From CAZLDI01 sp964558415 (lineage in GTDB: Bacteria > Chloroflexota > Dehalococcoidia > SM23-28-2 > RBG-16-64-32), in NCBI GenBank assembly GCA_964558415.1, contig CAZLDI010000001.1, positions 124,001 through 188,000 of the forward strand: a stretch of DNA of 64,000 nt, written 5' to 3'. Position numbers and translations under genes: made by a program. Numbering within the stretch: position 1 is the first letter of the stretch; each line of letters starts with the position of its first letter. The notes under the pieces are model-generated. The model ran no database searches. It saw only the letters and a program-made list of their open reading frames with translations, and had not been told where the DNA came from. Shown one piece after another: positions 36,211-43,680 of this stretch.

Positions 36211-37103
36211 ATGACCCCCTGGTTCCGCGTGGGCGAGCTTGAGTGCGCTGTCGTCAGCGATGGGGTGATGCGGCAGGACGCGGGGGCGGTGTTCGGGCTG
36301 GTGCCGCGCGTGATGTGGGAGCGCTATGCGGGTGAGCTGGACGCGGAGTACCGGATGGCGCTGGGGCTGAACTCGCTGGTGGTGCGCTCGGGGGGAAAGA
36401 CCGTGCTGGTGGACACAGGGTGCGGGACCAAGGGCGCACGCGCGCCCGGCGCGATGGGCATCGAGGATACCGGCCGGCTGCTCGAGAACCTCGCAGCGGC
36501 GGGGGTGCGGGCTGAGGACGTCGATATCGTCCTGAATACGCACCTGCACTTCGACCACGCGGGCGGGAACACTGTCGCCGTGGACGGGCGAGTGGTCCCC
36601 GCGTTCCCGCGGGCGCGCTACGTGGTGCAGGAGGCGGAGTGGGAGGCGGCGACGCATACAAACGAGCGCACGCGGGGGACCTACCTGGCGGAGAACCTGG
36701 CGCCGCTGGAGGCGGCGGGTCAGCTCGAGCTGGTGCGCGGCGAAGTCGAGGTTGCGCCGGGGGTGCGGCTGGTGCCGGCACCGGGGCATACGGAGGGGCA
36801 CTGCATCGTGGAGCTGGAGTCGGGCGGGGAGTACGCGGTCTACGTGGGCGAGCTGGCGCAGCATCCCGTGATGCTGGAGCGGCTCGCGTGGTGTCGGCGT
36901 TCGACGTGCTGCCGCTGGTGTCGCTGGAGACGAAGCGGCGGCTGATCGAGCGCGCGGTCGAGAGGCGAGCGCTTGTGATCAGCGTGCACGCGCCGTACCC
37001 GGGGCTGGGGCGGCTGCGGGCGGAGGGTGGGAAGGTGCGCTGGGAGGCGGTTGAGGAGCCACAGAGGGGCACTGAGGGTTCAGAGAACACAGAGGCGACT
37101 TGA
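36211..37103 (+). pseudogene. MBL-fold metallohydrolase with a one-base frameshift
   Basis: From the ATG at 36211 the frame encodes a metallo-beta-lactamase-fold hydrolase: LVDTGCGTKG, the metal-binding THLHFDHAGGN, and APGHTEGHCIVELESG. At about 36891 (GCGTGG/TGTCGG) the frame breaks. Sharing one G there would restore VSAFDVLPLVSLETKRRLIERAVERRALVISVHAPYPG in the next frame, ending at 37103. The intact protein would be about 297 residues, normal for the family. Either the gene is decayed or one G was lost in sequencing. The last 15 codons read into a CACAGAGG/CACTGAGGG-type repeat seen also near 33.7 kb, so the original stop may have been earlier. Confidence 0.75.
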
Positions 37104-37189
37104 TTTTGGGATTGCCAAGGGACGGCGTGATCCGCAGTCGGTTCCCGTTGGTTGGTCGGTTGGAATCGCCAACGACGCGTGTGCAGGCA

Positions 37190-37268
37190 GCAAAAGCGAA
37201 ACGGAGCGGAGTTGTGATCCGCTCCGTTCGATGGCTTGCCCAGTTGGGAGAGCCTGCTGACTACGGCC
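37190..37268 (-). ncRNA. predicted small RNA B, antisense to the adjacent tRNA-like gene
   Basis: An extended -10 (TGC-TATGAT, 37274-37282) with a weak -35 (GCGACT, 17-bp spacer) would start an RNA near 37268, and a terminator hairpin ends it at about 37190. Its 5' part is complementary to the D arm and anticodon arm of the tRNA-like gene 60 bp upstream (37323-37420). The block CTGCTGACTACGGCCA on the plus strand matches the tRNA strand at 14 of 16 positions, and the D-arm portion also matches. The 3' 37 nt are identical to small RNA A. No open frame is credible. Transcription is inferred. Confidence 0.45.
37200..37228 (-). terminator. rho-independent terminator of RNA B (copy 1)
   Basis: Perfect 11-bp stem (plus strand AACGGAGCGGA at 37200-37210 with its complement at 37218-37228) and a 7-nt loop. 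On the minus strand it is followed by a U-rich tail (TTTCGCTTTT). The surrounding 37 nt (37192-37228) are identical to copy 2 at 37566-37602. Confidence 0.7.
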
Positions 37269-37273
37269 ACTAG

Positions 37274-37302
37274 ATCATAGCACCTTCCCCCGAGAAAGTC
37301 GC
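37274..37302 (-). promoter_or_regulatory. extended -10 promoter for RNA B
   Basis: On the minus strand TATGAT (37274-37279) is preceded by TGC, an extended -10 motif. The -35 candidate GCGACT (37297-37302) matches the consensus at only three positions, with a 17-bp spacer. It lies in the gap between the tRNA-like gene and the antisense RNA. Confidence 0.4.
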
Positions 37303-37322
37303 GACTCAGCGACACTCTCAGA

Positions 37323-37420
37323 TGCCCCGGGTGGGACTCGCCGCGACGGGCGGGCGTCCGCCCGAACCCACGACCTGGCCGCAGTCAACAGCCTGCTCTT
37401 TCCGACTGAGCTACCGGGGC
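37323..37420 (-). tRNA. tRNA-like gene B, reads as Val(GAC) with a 24-nt T-loop insertion
   Basis: The minus strand folds as a tRNA: 7-bp acceptor GCCCCGG/CCGGGGC, D stem GCTC/GAGC, anticodon stem GGCTG/CGGCC around the loop TTGACTG, T stem GTGGG/CCCAC and discriminator A. The loop gives anticodon GAC (Val) but has U at position 37, where a purine is normal. The T loop is 31 nt instead of 7, through a G/C-rich 24-nt insertion with its own small inverted repeat. No CCA is encoded. A conventional translation role is doubtful; it may be a pseudogene or a tRNA mimic. The acceptor and T stems are identical to those of tRNA-like gene A. Confidence 0.5.
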
Positions 37421-37428
37421 ACGAATGC

Positions 37429-37459
37429 ATCGTAAGACAGACGACTGAGGGCCGGTCAA
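37429..37459 (-). promoter_or_regulatory. promoter of tRNA-like gene B
   Basis: TTGACC (37454-37459) and TACGAT (37429-37434) on the minus strand, 19-bp spacer, 8 nt between the -10 and the first tRNA base. Both boxes, the spacer length and the 8-nt distance are the same at tRNA-like gene A. Transcription would begin at or next to the mature 5' end. Confidence 0.5.
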
Positions 37460-37564
37460 TGGGGAAACGTCACCGCCTACAATCGTTCCCGGACCCTCCG
37501 GGGGCGGACGGGTCGGGAGCGAATTGAGTGCCTGGGCGGATGTTGGACCGAGCGCGCCGGGCAA

Positions 37565-37643
37565 GAAAAGCGAAACGGAGCGGAGTTGTGATCCGCTCCG
37601 TTTATCGTCGAGCTCAGCGGGCTGAGCTGCTCTCACTAAGGGT
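37565..37643 (-). ncRNA. predicted small RNA A, antisense to the adjacent tRNA-like gene
   Basis: A promoter with TTGACA/TACAAA and a 17-bp spacer lies directly upstream, and a terminator hairpin with a U-rich tail ends the unit near 37565. The 5' part contains CCCTTAGTGAGAG, a perfect 13-nt complement to the anticodon loop and 3' anticodon stem of the tRNA-like gene at 37687-37760. It then has AGCTCAG...CTGAGCT, a 7-bp hairpin that also matches the tRNA D stem. The 3' 37 nt are identical to small RNA B, while the antisense part differs and follows its own tRNA neighbour. Length about 79 nt. Expression is inferred. Confidence 0.5.
37574..37602 (-). terminator. rho-independent terminator of RNA A (copy 2)
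   Basis: The same 11-bp perfect stem and 7-nt loop as copy 1 (arms at 37574-37584 and 37592-37602), followed on the minus strand by TTTCGCTTTTCTT. It is part of the 37-nt block (37566-37602) identical between the two units. Confidence 0.72.
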
Positions 37644-37649
37644 ATCTTC

Positions 37650-37678
37650 TTTGTACTATTGGTCCTCGCGATTGTCAA
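37650..37678 (-). promoter_or_regulatory. sigma70-type promoter for RNA A
   Basis: Perfect -35 TTGACA (37673-37678) and -10 TACAAA (37650-37655) on the minus strand with a 17-bp spacer. The -35 starts 8 bp after the 3' end of tRNA-like gene A, so the antisense RNA has its own start site. Confidence 0.55.
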
Positions 37679-37686
37679 GACCGCGG

Positions 37687-37760
37687 CGCCCCGGGTGGGA
37701 CTCGAACCCACGACCACCCCTTAGTGAGAGAGGCGCTCTGTCCAACTGAGCTACCGGGGC
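37687..37760 (-). tRNA. tRNA-like gene A, reads as Val(CAC)
   Basis: A 74-nt canonical cloverleaf on the minus strand: acceptor GCCCCGG/CCGGGGC, D stem GCTC/GAGC with a GG-containing loop, anticodon stem CCTCT/AGGGG around the loop CTCACTA, variable TGGTC, T arm GTGGG-TTCGAGT-CCCAC, discriminator G, no encoded CCA. The loop gives anticodon CAC (Val), but U at position 37 and G at 73 are wrong for a normal tRNA-Val. The fold is intact, so the RNA could be made and processed. Unusual loop bases and the adjacent antisense RNA leave open a non-translational role. Automated tools may still call it tRNA-Val. Confidence 0.65.
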
Positions 37761-37768
37761 GCAGGCGC

Positions 37769-37799
37769 ATCGTAGAATAGGCGGGTGGAGAGAGGTCAA
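37769..37799 (-). promoter_or_regulatory. promoter of tRNA-like gene A
   Basis: TTGACC (37794-37799) and TACGAT (37769-37774) on the minus strand, 19-bp spacer, 8 nt to the first base of the tRNA. The arrangement equals that at tRNA-like gene B, and it implies a leaderless primary transcript. It is divergent from gcvT, which starts at 37807. Confidence 0.5.
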
Positions 37800-37806
37800 C
37801 GGCCAA

Positions 37807-38928
37807 ATGTCACCTGACCCCGCGTTAGCACCGCTGCGACGGACGGCGCTGTTCGAGGAGCATGTGCGCTTGCAGGCGCGGATGGTGCCGTTCGCCGGGT
37901 GGGAGATGCCGGTGCAGTACGCCGGGATCGTGGAGGAGCACAACGCGGTGCGTCAGGGCGCGGGGATGTTCGACGTGTCGCACATGGGGCGGTTCGAGGT
38001 GCGGGGGACCGCGGCGGCGCATTTCTTGCGTTATGTCAGCACGTGGGACATGACGCGCCTGACGCCGGGCGACGGGCACTACGCCGCCGCTTGCCGCAAG
38101 GACGGGGGCATCCTGGACGATATCTACGCGTTCTGCTTGGAGCCGGAGCGCTATCTCGTCGTCGTGAACGCCTCGAACGCGGAAAAGATGAAGGCGTGGT
38201 TCCAGGTTGAGGCGGGCGCGCTGCATGCGAAGCTCGTGGACCGCCACGCGTCAACGGCGATGATCGCGGTGCAGGGGCCGGAGGCGCTGGCGAAGCTGCG
38301 TCAGGTGATCGGCGGCGACTTCGTGGCGTCGCTGCGGCCGCGGCGTTGCGGCGAGACGCTTTGGGCGGGGCACTGGCTGTTCGCCTCGCGCACGGGCTAC
38401 ACCGGCGAGGACGGGCTCGAGCTCGTTGTCGACGCGGAAGAAGGCGCGGAGTTGTGGCGAGCGCTGCTGGACGCGGGCGTGCACCCCTGCGGGCTGGGGG
38501 CGCGCGATACGCTGCGGCTGGAGGCGGCGCTGCTGTTGTACGGCAACGACATGGACGAGCACGTGAACCCATGGGAGGTGGGTCTGGACTGGGTGGTGAC
38601 GCTGGACGACGGCGCGGACTTCATCGGGCGGGCTGCCCTCATCGAAAAGCGCGATATCGTGGACAGAAAGTTGGTCTGTTTGCGGAGTGAGGAACGGGGG
38701 ATCATGCGCTCCGCCTGCGCCATCTTGCGCTCCGGCAAGGAGGTCGGTAAAGTCACGAGCGGTGGCTACTCACCCACTCTGGCGGTCAGTATCGGCATGG
38801 GCCTCGTGCCCACTGGTCTCGCCGCAGAAGGCACGTCGCTGACGGTGGACGTGAGGGGAAGGCCACTGCCCGTTACGGTTGTCGCGCGCCCATTCTACAA
38901 GCGACCGCGCCAGGAGCCTCGTGCCTAA
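37807..38928 (+). CDS. gcvT: glycine cleavage system T protein (aminomethyltransferase)
   Basis: Transfers the methylene group from aminomethyl-lipoyl-GcvH to tetrahydrofolate and releases ammonia. 373 residues with AGWEMPVQYAGIVEEHNAVR, the active-site region VSHMGRFEVRG, SRTGYTGEDGLELV, and GARDTLRLEAALLLYGND, all family hallmarks. The C-terminal domain keeps VGKVTSGGYSPTL. The ATG at 37807 is preceded by a GAGAGAGG stretch. First gene of gcvT-gcvH-gcvPA-gcvPB, whose members overlap end to end. No glycine riboswitch fits in the short upstream gap. Confidence 0.97.
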   Translation: MSPDPALAPLRRTALFEEHVRLQARMVPFAGWEMPVQYAGIVEEHNAVRQGAGMFDVSHMGRFEVRGTAAAHFLRYVSTWDMTRLTPGDGHYAAACRKDGGILDDIYAFCLEPERYLVVVNASNAEKMKAWFQVEAGALHAKLVDRHASTAMIAVQGPEALAKLRQVIGGDFVASLRPRRCGETLWAGHWLFASRTGYTGEDGLELVVDAEEGAELWRALLDAGVHPCGLGARDTLRLEAALLLYGNDMDEHVNPWEVGLDWVVTLDDGADFIGRAALIEKRDIVDRKLVCLRSEERGIMRSACAILRSGKEVGKVTSGGYSPTLAVSIGMGLVPTGLAAEGTSLTVDVRGRPLPVTVVARPFYKRPRQEPRA

Positions 38929-39310
38929 CCCCGCTGACCTCAAGTACACGAAAGAGCACGAGTGGGTGCGCGCTGAAGCGGGCGTGGGCACCATCGGGAT
39001 CACGGACTACGCGCAGGACCAGCTCGGCGACATCGTGTTCGTTGAGCTGCCGGTGCCGGGAGCACAGGTCGCCCACATGAAGAAGTTCGGCGAGATCGAG
39101 TCTGTGAAGGCGGTCTCGGAGCTGTTCTCCCCGGTGACCGGCGAAGTGATTGAGGTGAACGCCGCGCTGGCGGACAGTCCGGAGCTGGTCAACGATTCGC
39201 CGTACGACGAAGGCTGGATGCTGCGCATACGCTTGAGCGACCAGAACGAAGTCGCGGGGCTTCTGAGCGTCGAGGAGTACGAGGCGTTCCTCGCGCAGGG
39301 CGCGGCATGA
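38921..39310 (+). CDS. gcvH: glycine cleavage system H protein
   Basis: Lipoyl carrier shuttling the aminomethyl group between GcvP and GcvT, 129 residues. It begins with LKYTKEHEWVR, and the lipoyl attachment site is GEIESVKAVSEL with Lys63. The start is GTG at 38921, inside the end of gcvT, with AGGAG 5 bp upstream. A longer frame from 38879 reads only antisense-quality sequence before that. The lipoyl Lys is a target for LipA encoded at 1.3 kb. Confidence 0.97.
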   Translation: MPNPADLKYTKEHEWVRAEAGVGTIGITDYAQDQLGDIVFVELPVPGAQVAHMKKFGEIESVKAVSELFSPVTGEVIEVNAALADSPELVNDSPYDEGWMLRIRLSDQNEVAGLLSVEEYEAFLAQGAA

Positions 39311-40626
39311 CCGCCGCCAGCCCGCATCCGTATATTCCGAACACCGACGAAGACCGGCGCGCGATGCTCGAGCGCATCGGGGTCGCGTCGCTGGACGAGC
39401 TCTTCGCCGACATACCCGGCGAGTTCCGGATCGAGGGGTTGCGCCTGCCGGCCGCGATGCCGGAGCTGGACCTCGTACGCGAGATGACGGCGATCGCCGC
39501 CCAGAACACCGTTGCGGGCAATGGAGTCGCCTGCTTCCTGGGGGCTGGAGCGTACCGCCACTTCATACCGAGCACGGTGGGCCACATCCTGAGCCGGAGC
39601 GAGTTTCACACCGCCTACACGCCGTACCAGCCGGAGATCAGCCAGGGCACGTTGCAGACGATGTTCGAGCTGCAGTCCATGACCTGCGAGCTGTTCGGGA
39701 TGGACATCGCTAACGCCGGAATGTACGACGGAGCGAGCGCGCTTGCGGAGGCGTGTTTGATGGCCTGCCGCATCACGGGACGGCGGCGGGTGGCGCTGCA
39801 CGCCGGCGTGAACCCCGCATACATAGAGGTTGTCCGGACGTACGCGCACGGGCCGGACATCGGGGTCGACATCGTCGGCGGAGAGGGCCTGACTGACGAG
39901 CACGCCTGCCTGGCAGTGCAACAGCCGTCGTATCTGGGGACGCTGGAGGACGTGTGGGCGCTGGGCGATTCCGCGCGCGCGGCCGGAGCGCTCTACATCG
40001 CGGCGGTGAACCCGATCTCGCTGGGCATGCTGACGCCGCCGGGCCAATATGGGGCCGACATCGCCGTGGCGGAGGGGCAGTGCCTGGGTTGGCCGGTCAA
40101 CTTCGGCGGGCCGTACCTGGGGCTGTTCGCCTGCCGTCAGGAGCACGTGCGCCAGATGCCGGGCCGCATCGTGGGCCGGACGGCGGACATGGACGGACGC
40201 ATTGGCTACGTGCTTACGCTGCAGACCCGCGAGCAGCACATCCGGCGCGAGCGCGCGACGTCCAACATCTGCACGAGTCAGCAGCTCGTCGGTCTGGCGG
40301 CTGTCGTCTACCTGGCGACGGTCGGGAAGCAGGGCTTCCGGCAGATAGCGGAGGCGTGCTATCACAAGGCGCACTACGCGGCGGAGATCATCGGCGCGCT
40401 GCCCGACTATTCGGTCGATCGCAAAGCACCGTTTTTCAACGAGTTCGTTATTCGCTGTCCCGCGCCGTCCGTTAAGACCAACCGCAGGCTGCTTGAGCGA
40501 GACATCATCGGCGGGTTTGATGTCTCCGATCGCGTGCCGAACGGGATGCTTGTTTGCGTGACAGAGGTGAACACGCGGGAGGAGATCGAGCGGCTGCGGG
40601 ACGGGCTGGCGGAGGCCGCGCGATGA
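39307..40626 (+). CDS. gcvPA: glycine dehydrogenase (decarboxylating) subunit 1
   Basis: N-terminal half of the split P protein, 439 residues. Family blocks are FLGAGAYRHFIPSTVGHILSRSEFHTAYTPYQPEISQGTLQ, the NAGMYDGASALAEA segment, and NICTSQQLVGL near the C-terminus. It pairs with GcvPB, which carries the PLP Lys. The ATG at 39307 overlaps the gcvH stop (ATGA), and its stop overlaps the gcvPB start in the same way, so translation is coupled along the operon. Confidence 0.97.
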   Translation: MTAASPHPYIPNTDEDRRAMLERIGVASLDELFADIPGEFRIEGLRLPAAMPELDLVREMTAIAAQNTVAGNGVACFLGAGAYRHFIPSTVGHILSRSEFHTAYTPYQPEISQGTLQTMFELQSMTCELFGMDIANAGMYDGASALAEACLMACRITGRRRVALHAGVNPAYIEVVRTYAHGPDIGVDIVGGEGLTDEHACLAVQQPSYLGTLEDVWALGDSARAAGALYIAAVNPISLGMLTPPGQYGADIAVAEGQCLGWPVNFGGPYLGLFACRQEHVRQMPGRIVGRTADMDGRIGYVLTLQTREQHIRRERATSNICTSQQLVGLAAVVYLATVGKQGFRQIAEACYHKAHYAAEIIGALPDYSVDRKAPFFNEFVIRCPAPSVKTNRRLLERDIIGGFDVSDRVPNGMLVCVTEVNTREEIERLRDGLAEAAR

Positions 40627-42131
40627 CCATGGCGCCTGAACGCCGCCCCCTCGCACCAAAGACATCCGAACTCGGTTCCCGCTTGTCGTTCGACCGGAGC
40701 CGGCCGGGGCGCACGGGTGTGATCCTCCCGGAGCTTGATGTGCCGCGCTCAGACCTGCCGGACGGGCGGTTCCTGCGATCTGAATTGAACCTGCCGGAGA
40801 TGGCGCAGAACGAGGTGATCCGCTATTTCCTGGGGCTGAGCCGCTTGAACTACAGCATCGATACAGGCCTCTACCCGCTGGGGTCGTGCACGATGAAGTA
40901 CAACCCCAAGGTCAACGAAGACGTCGCGCGGATTCCCGGATTCCTGCAGGCACATCCGATGCAAGCTGCCGAATCGGTGCAGGGCACGCTGGCAGCGCTG
41001 CATGAGCTACAAGAGACGCTCAAGGAGATCACGGGGATGGACGCCGTCGGGCTGGCCCCCGCAGCCGGTGCGCAGGGCGAGCTTTCCGGGATCCTGATGA
41101 TCAAAGCGTACCTGGCGGCTAACGAACAGGGGCACCGGCGGACGGTGCTGGTACCTGACTCGGCGCACGGCACCAATCCGGCAACGGCCGCCATGGCCGG
41201 ATTCGAAGTGGTGAGCGTACCTTCCGACCGAGACGGAAACACGGACCTCGCGTTCCTGGAGTCGGCTCTTCACGATAGTGTGGCCGCGATGATGCTGACG
41301 CTGCCATCGACGCTGGGGTTGTTCGACCCGAACATCGCGCGGATCGCCGGGATGTTGCACGAGGCCGGGGCGCTGCTGTACGGCGACGGCGCGAACCAGA
41401 ACGCGTTCCTGGGACGCGCGCGTTTCGGCGACATGGGCTTCGACGTAATGCACCTCAATCTGCACAAGACGTTCTCAACCCCGCACGGGGGCGGTGGCCC
41501 GGGCGCGGGGCCGGTATGCGTTAAATCGCACCTTGCTCCGTTTCTGCCTGCGCCGGTCGTCCTTCGCGAGCCTCAGGATGAGGGGGAGGGCGATGCGTTC
41601 GCGCTGGCGACACCGGAGCAGAGCGTCGGCAAGACGATGGCGTTCCATGGGAACTTCGGGGTGCTGGTACGCGCGCTGACGTACATCAAGTCGCTGGGCT
41701 CGGAAGGGCTGCGGGCGATCAGCGAGAACGCCGTCGTCAACGCGAACTACGTTCTCGCCCGGTTGCGCGGCGCCTACAGCCTGCCATACGACCGCTTTTG
41801 CATGCACGAGGTCGTTCTGTCCGGGAGCAGGCAGCGTTCCGAACGAGGGGTGAAGACGCTGGACATCGCCAAGCGGTTGATCGACTACGGCTTTCACCCG
41901 CCGACGATCTACTTCCCGCTGATCGTAGACGAGGCGTTGATGATCGAGCCGACGGAGTCGGAGGGGAAAGAGTCACTGGACGGCTTCTGCGAGGCGATGC
42001 TGGCGATCGCGCGTGAGGCGGAGGAGGAGCCGGAGCTGGTGCGGGGCGCGCCGTACACCGCGCCGCTGCGTCGGCTGGATGAAGCGACGGCGGCACGCAA
42101 GCCCGTGTTGAGGTGGCGGGCGGGCAGGTGA
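40623..42131 (+). CDS. gcvPB: glycine dehydrogenase (decarboxylating) subunit 2
   Basis: Catalytic PLP-binding half of the split P protein, 502 residues. LYPLGSCTMKYNPK, PAAGAQGELSG, DSAHGTNPATAAMAGF and the cofactor-binding NLHKTFSTPHGGGGPG (Schiff-base Lys) are present. Around residues 312-322 the translation VVLREPQDEG is encoded by a dispersed-repeat-like stretch (41556-41587) that ordinary GcvPB lacks at this surface loop, yet the frame stays open. I set the start at the ATG at 40623, overlapping gcvPA. Confidence 0.96.
   Translation: MTMAPERRPLAPKTSELGSRLSFDRSRPGRTGVILPELDVPRSDLPDGRFLRSELNLPEMAQNEVIRYFLGLSRLNYSIDTGLYPLGSCTMKYNPKVNEDVARIPGFLQAHPMQAAESVQGTLAALHELQETLKEITGMDAVGLAPAAGAQGELSGILMIKAYLAANEQGHRRTVLVPDSAHGTNPATAAMAGFEVVSVPSDRDGNTDLAFLESALHDSVAAMMLTLPSTLGLFDPNIARIAGMLHEAGALLYGDGANQNAFLGRARFGDMGFDVMHLNLHKTFSTPHGGGGPGAGPVCVKSHLAPFLPAPVVLREPQDEGEGDAFALATPEQSVGKTMAFHGNFGVLVRALTYIKSLGSEGLRAISENAVVNANYVLARLRGAYSLPYDRFCMHEVVLSGSRQRSERGVKTLDIAKRLIDYGFHPPTIYFPLIVDEALMIEPTESEGKESLDGFCEAMLAIAREAEEEPELVRGAPYTAPLRRLDEATAARKPVLRWRAGR
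41556..41587 (+). repeat. dispersed-repeat-like insertion inside gcvPB
   Basis: The sequence GTCCTTCGCGAGCCTCAGGA with flanks resembles the hairpin element at 47168-47200 (both contain CGTCCT and CCTCAGGATGAG). It lies in frame in gcvPB and encodes VVLREPQDEG at a loop position. The resemblance is by eye. Confidence 0.4.
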
Positions 42132-42280
42132 TGCATAGGCCGGACGTGTCACCAGGCGGTACCGGCCGGCGGTCCGTAAAGCGCGACCGTCACGGGTGAT
42201 GCGCGCTATTAACTGTGTTGCCGGAGCTGCAACCCGTCCGTGTCCGTGCGCACAATGGGTCGTTCCGCTAATATCACCGC

Positions 42281-43477
42281 ATGACCTCTGATCTCGCTGA
42301 ACTCAACGTCCCCAACCGCCTCCTCCTGGGCCCAGGTCCATCCGTGGTGCACCCGCGCGTGTACCGGGCGATGACGACGCCGGTGATCGGGTACCTGGAC
42401 CCGGTGTTCATCCAGCTGATCGATGACACGCAGCGGCCGCTGCGCACTGTCTTCCGCACGGAGAACGACATGACGATGGCGATCTCAGGGACGGGGACGG
42501 CGGGGATGGAGGCGGCGGTGTACAACGTCGTCGAGCCGGGCGACCGCGTCGTCGTCTGCCAGAACGGCTTCTTCGGCGACCGCATGGCGCAGATGGTGCG
42601 GCGCTGCGACGGTGAGGTGATCCTGGTCGAGGCGGACTGGGGGCGGATCATCGAGGCGGACCAGGTGGAAGCAGCGCTCAGGTCGGCCGGCGGGCCGGTC
42701 AAGGCCGTGATGATCGTGCACGGGGAGACAAGCACCGGCATCCTGCAGCCGCTCGATGAGATATCACGCATCGCGCACGAACACGGCGCGCTGCTGGTGG
42801 CGGACGCCGTCACGTCGCTCTCGGGCTGTGAGCTGCGGATAGACGACTGGGGCGTGGATGTGTGCTACAGCGGCACGCAGAAGTGCCTTTCAGCGCCGCC
42901 CGGGATGTCGCCGCTCACCGTGAGCGCGCAGGCCATGGAGATGATCGCGAAACGCTCGGAGCCGCCGCGGAGCTGGTACGTGGACCTGACGATGCTGGGA
43001 CGCTACTGGGGCGGCGGCACGACGCGCATGTACCACCACACCCCGCCGATGAGCATGCTCTATGCCCTGCGCGAGGGGCTGCGGATCGTGCTGGAGGAGG
43101 GGCTGGAGGCGCGCATCGTCAGGCACAAGCGGAATGCCGGGGCGCTGGCGGCGGGGCTGGCGGCGCTGGGGATGACGCTGCACGCCCAGGAGGGCTACCG
43201 TCTGCCGCCGCTGACGACGGTGCGCGTGCCCGAAGGCGTGGACGATATGGCGCTGCGGCAGGGGCTGCTGCAGGAGCACAACATTGAGGTCGGCGGTGGG
43301 ATCGGGGCGCTGCAGGGCCAGGTCCTGCGCATCGGCCTGATGGGTTACGGATCGAGCGAGACGAACGTACTGGCGCTGCTGTTTGCGCTGGAGACGCAGC
43401 TCCTGAGGCAAAAGTACGGGCTGGACAAGGGCGCGGGTGTCGCGGCGGCCGCGAGAGCTCTGAACGAGGGGCTGTAA
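42281..43477 (+). CDS. class V aminotransferase (alanine/serine-glyoxylate type)
   Basis: PLP-dependent aminotransferase, 398 residues, probably converting glyoxylate and alanine or serine to glycine and a ketoacid. Motifs are LLLGPGPSVVHPRVYRAM, AISGTGTAGMEAAVYN, HGETSTGILQPL, VADAVTSLSG, and the PLP lysine segment YSGTQKCLSAPPGMSP. The C-terminus has GGGIGALQGQVLRIGLMGYGS. Lying 150 bp after the glycine cleavage operon, it fits a glycine/glyoxylate metabolic group. Which amino donor is used cannot be told. Confidence 0.92.
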   Translation: MTSDLAELNVPNRLLLGPGPSVVHPRVYRAMTTPVIGYLDPVFIQLIDDTQRPLRTVFRTENDMTMAISGTGTAGMEAAVYNVVEPGDRVVVCQNGFFGDRMAQMVRRCDGEVILVEADWGRIIEADQVEAALRSAGGPVKAVMIVHGETSTGILQPLDEISRIAHEHGALLVADAVTSLSGCELRIDDWGVDVCYSGTQKCLSAPPGMSPLTVSAQAMEMIAKRSEPPRSWYVDLTMLGRYWGGGTTRMYHHTPPMSMLYALREGLRIVLEEGLEARIVRHKRNAGALAAGLAALGMTLHAQEGYRLPPLTTVRVPEGVDDMALRQGLLQEHNIEVGGGIGALQGQVLRIGLMGYGSSETNVLALLFALETQLLRQKYGLDKGAGVAAAARALNEGL

Positions 43478-43680
43478 GCCGCAGCGAACCCAGATCAGGC
43501 GCGCCCGACAGGGCGAGGCGGCCGGCGGGCTGCCCGAACGCAGGTGGACCGGCCACGCGGCCTAGTGGCCAACGCGCGTGGGGCTTGGCCGGTGCCTAGC
43601 CCTTACGCCTTGAAACCAGCACGCCGTCCATGCGATAACATGGCGTGCAAACCCGATCGCCCGACAGAAGGAGGAATCAC

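Noticed and set aside
37190..37760. T-box leader, CRISPR-like, retron-like or TIGR-like RNA system at the tRNA-like units
   Set aside because: No leader-linked aminoacyl-tRNA synthetase, no repeat-spacer array, no reverse transcriptase and no Tas-like protein lies beside the locus; valS is 4 kb away and reads the other way from any leader here.
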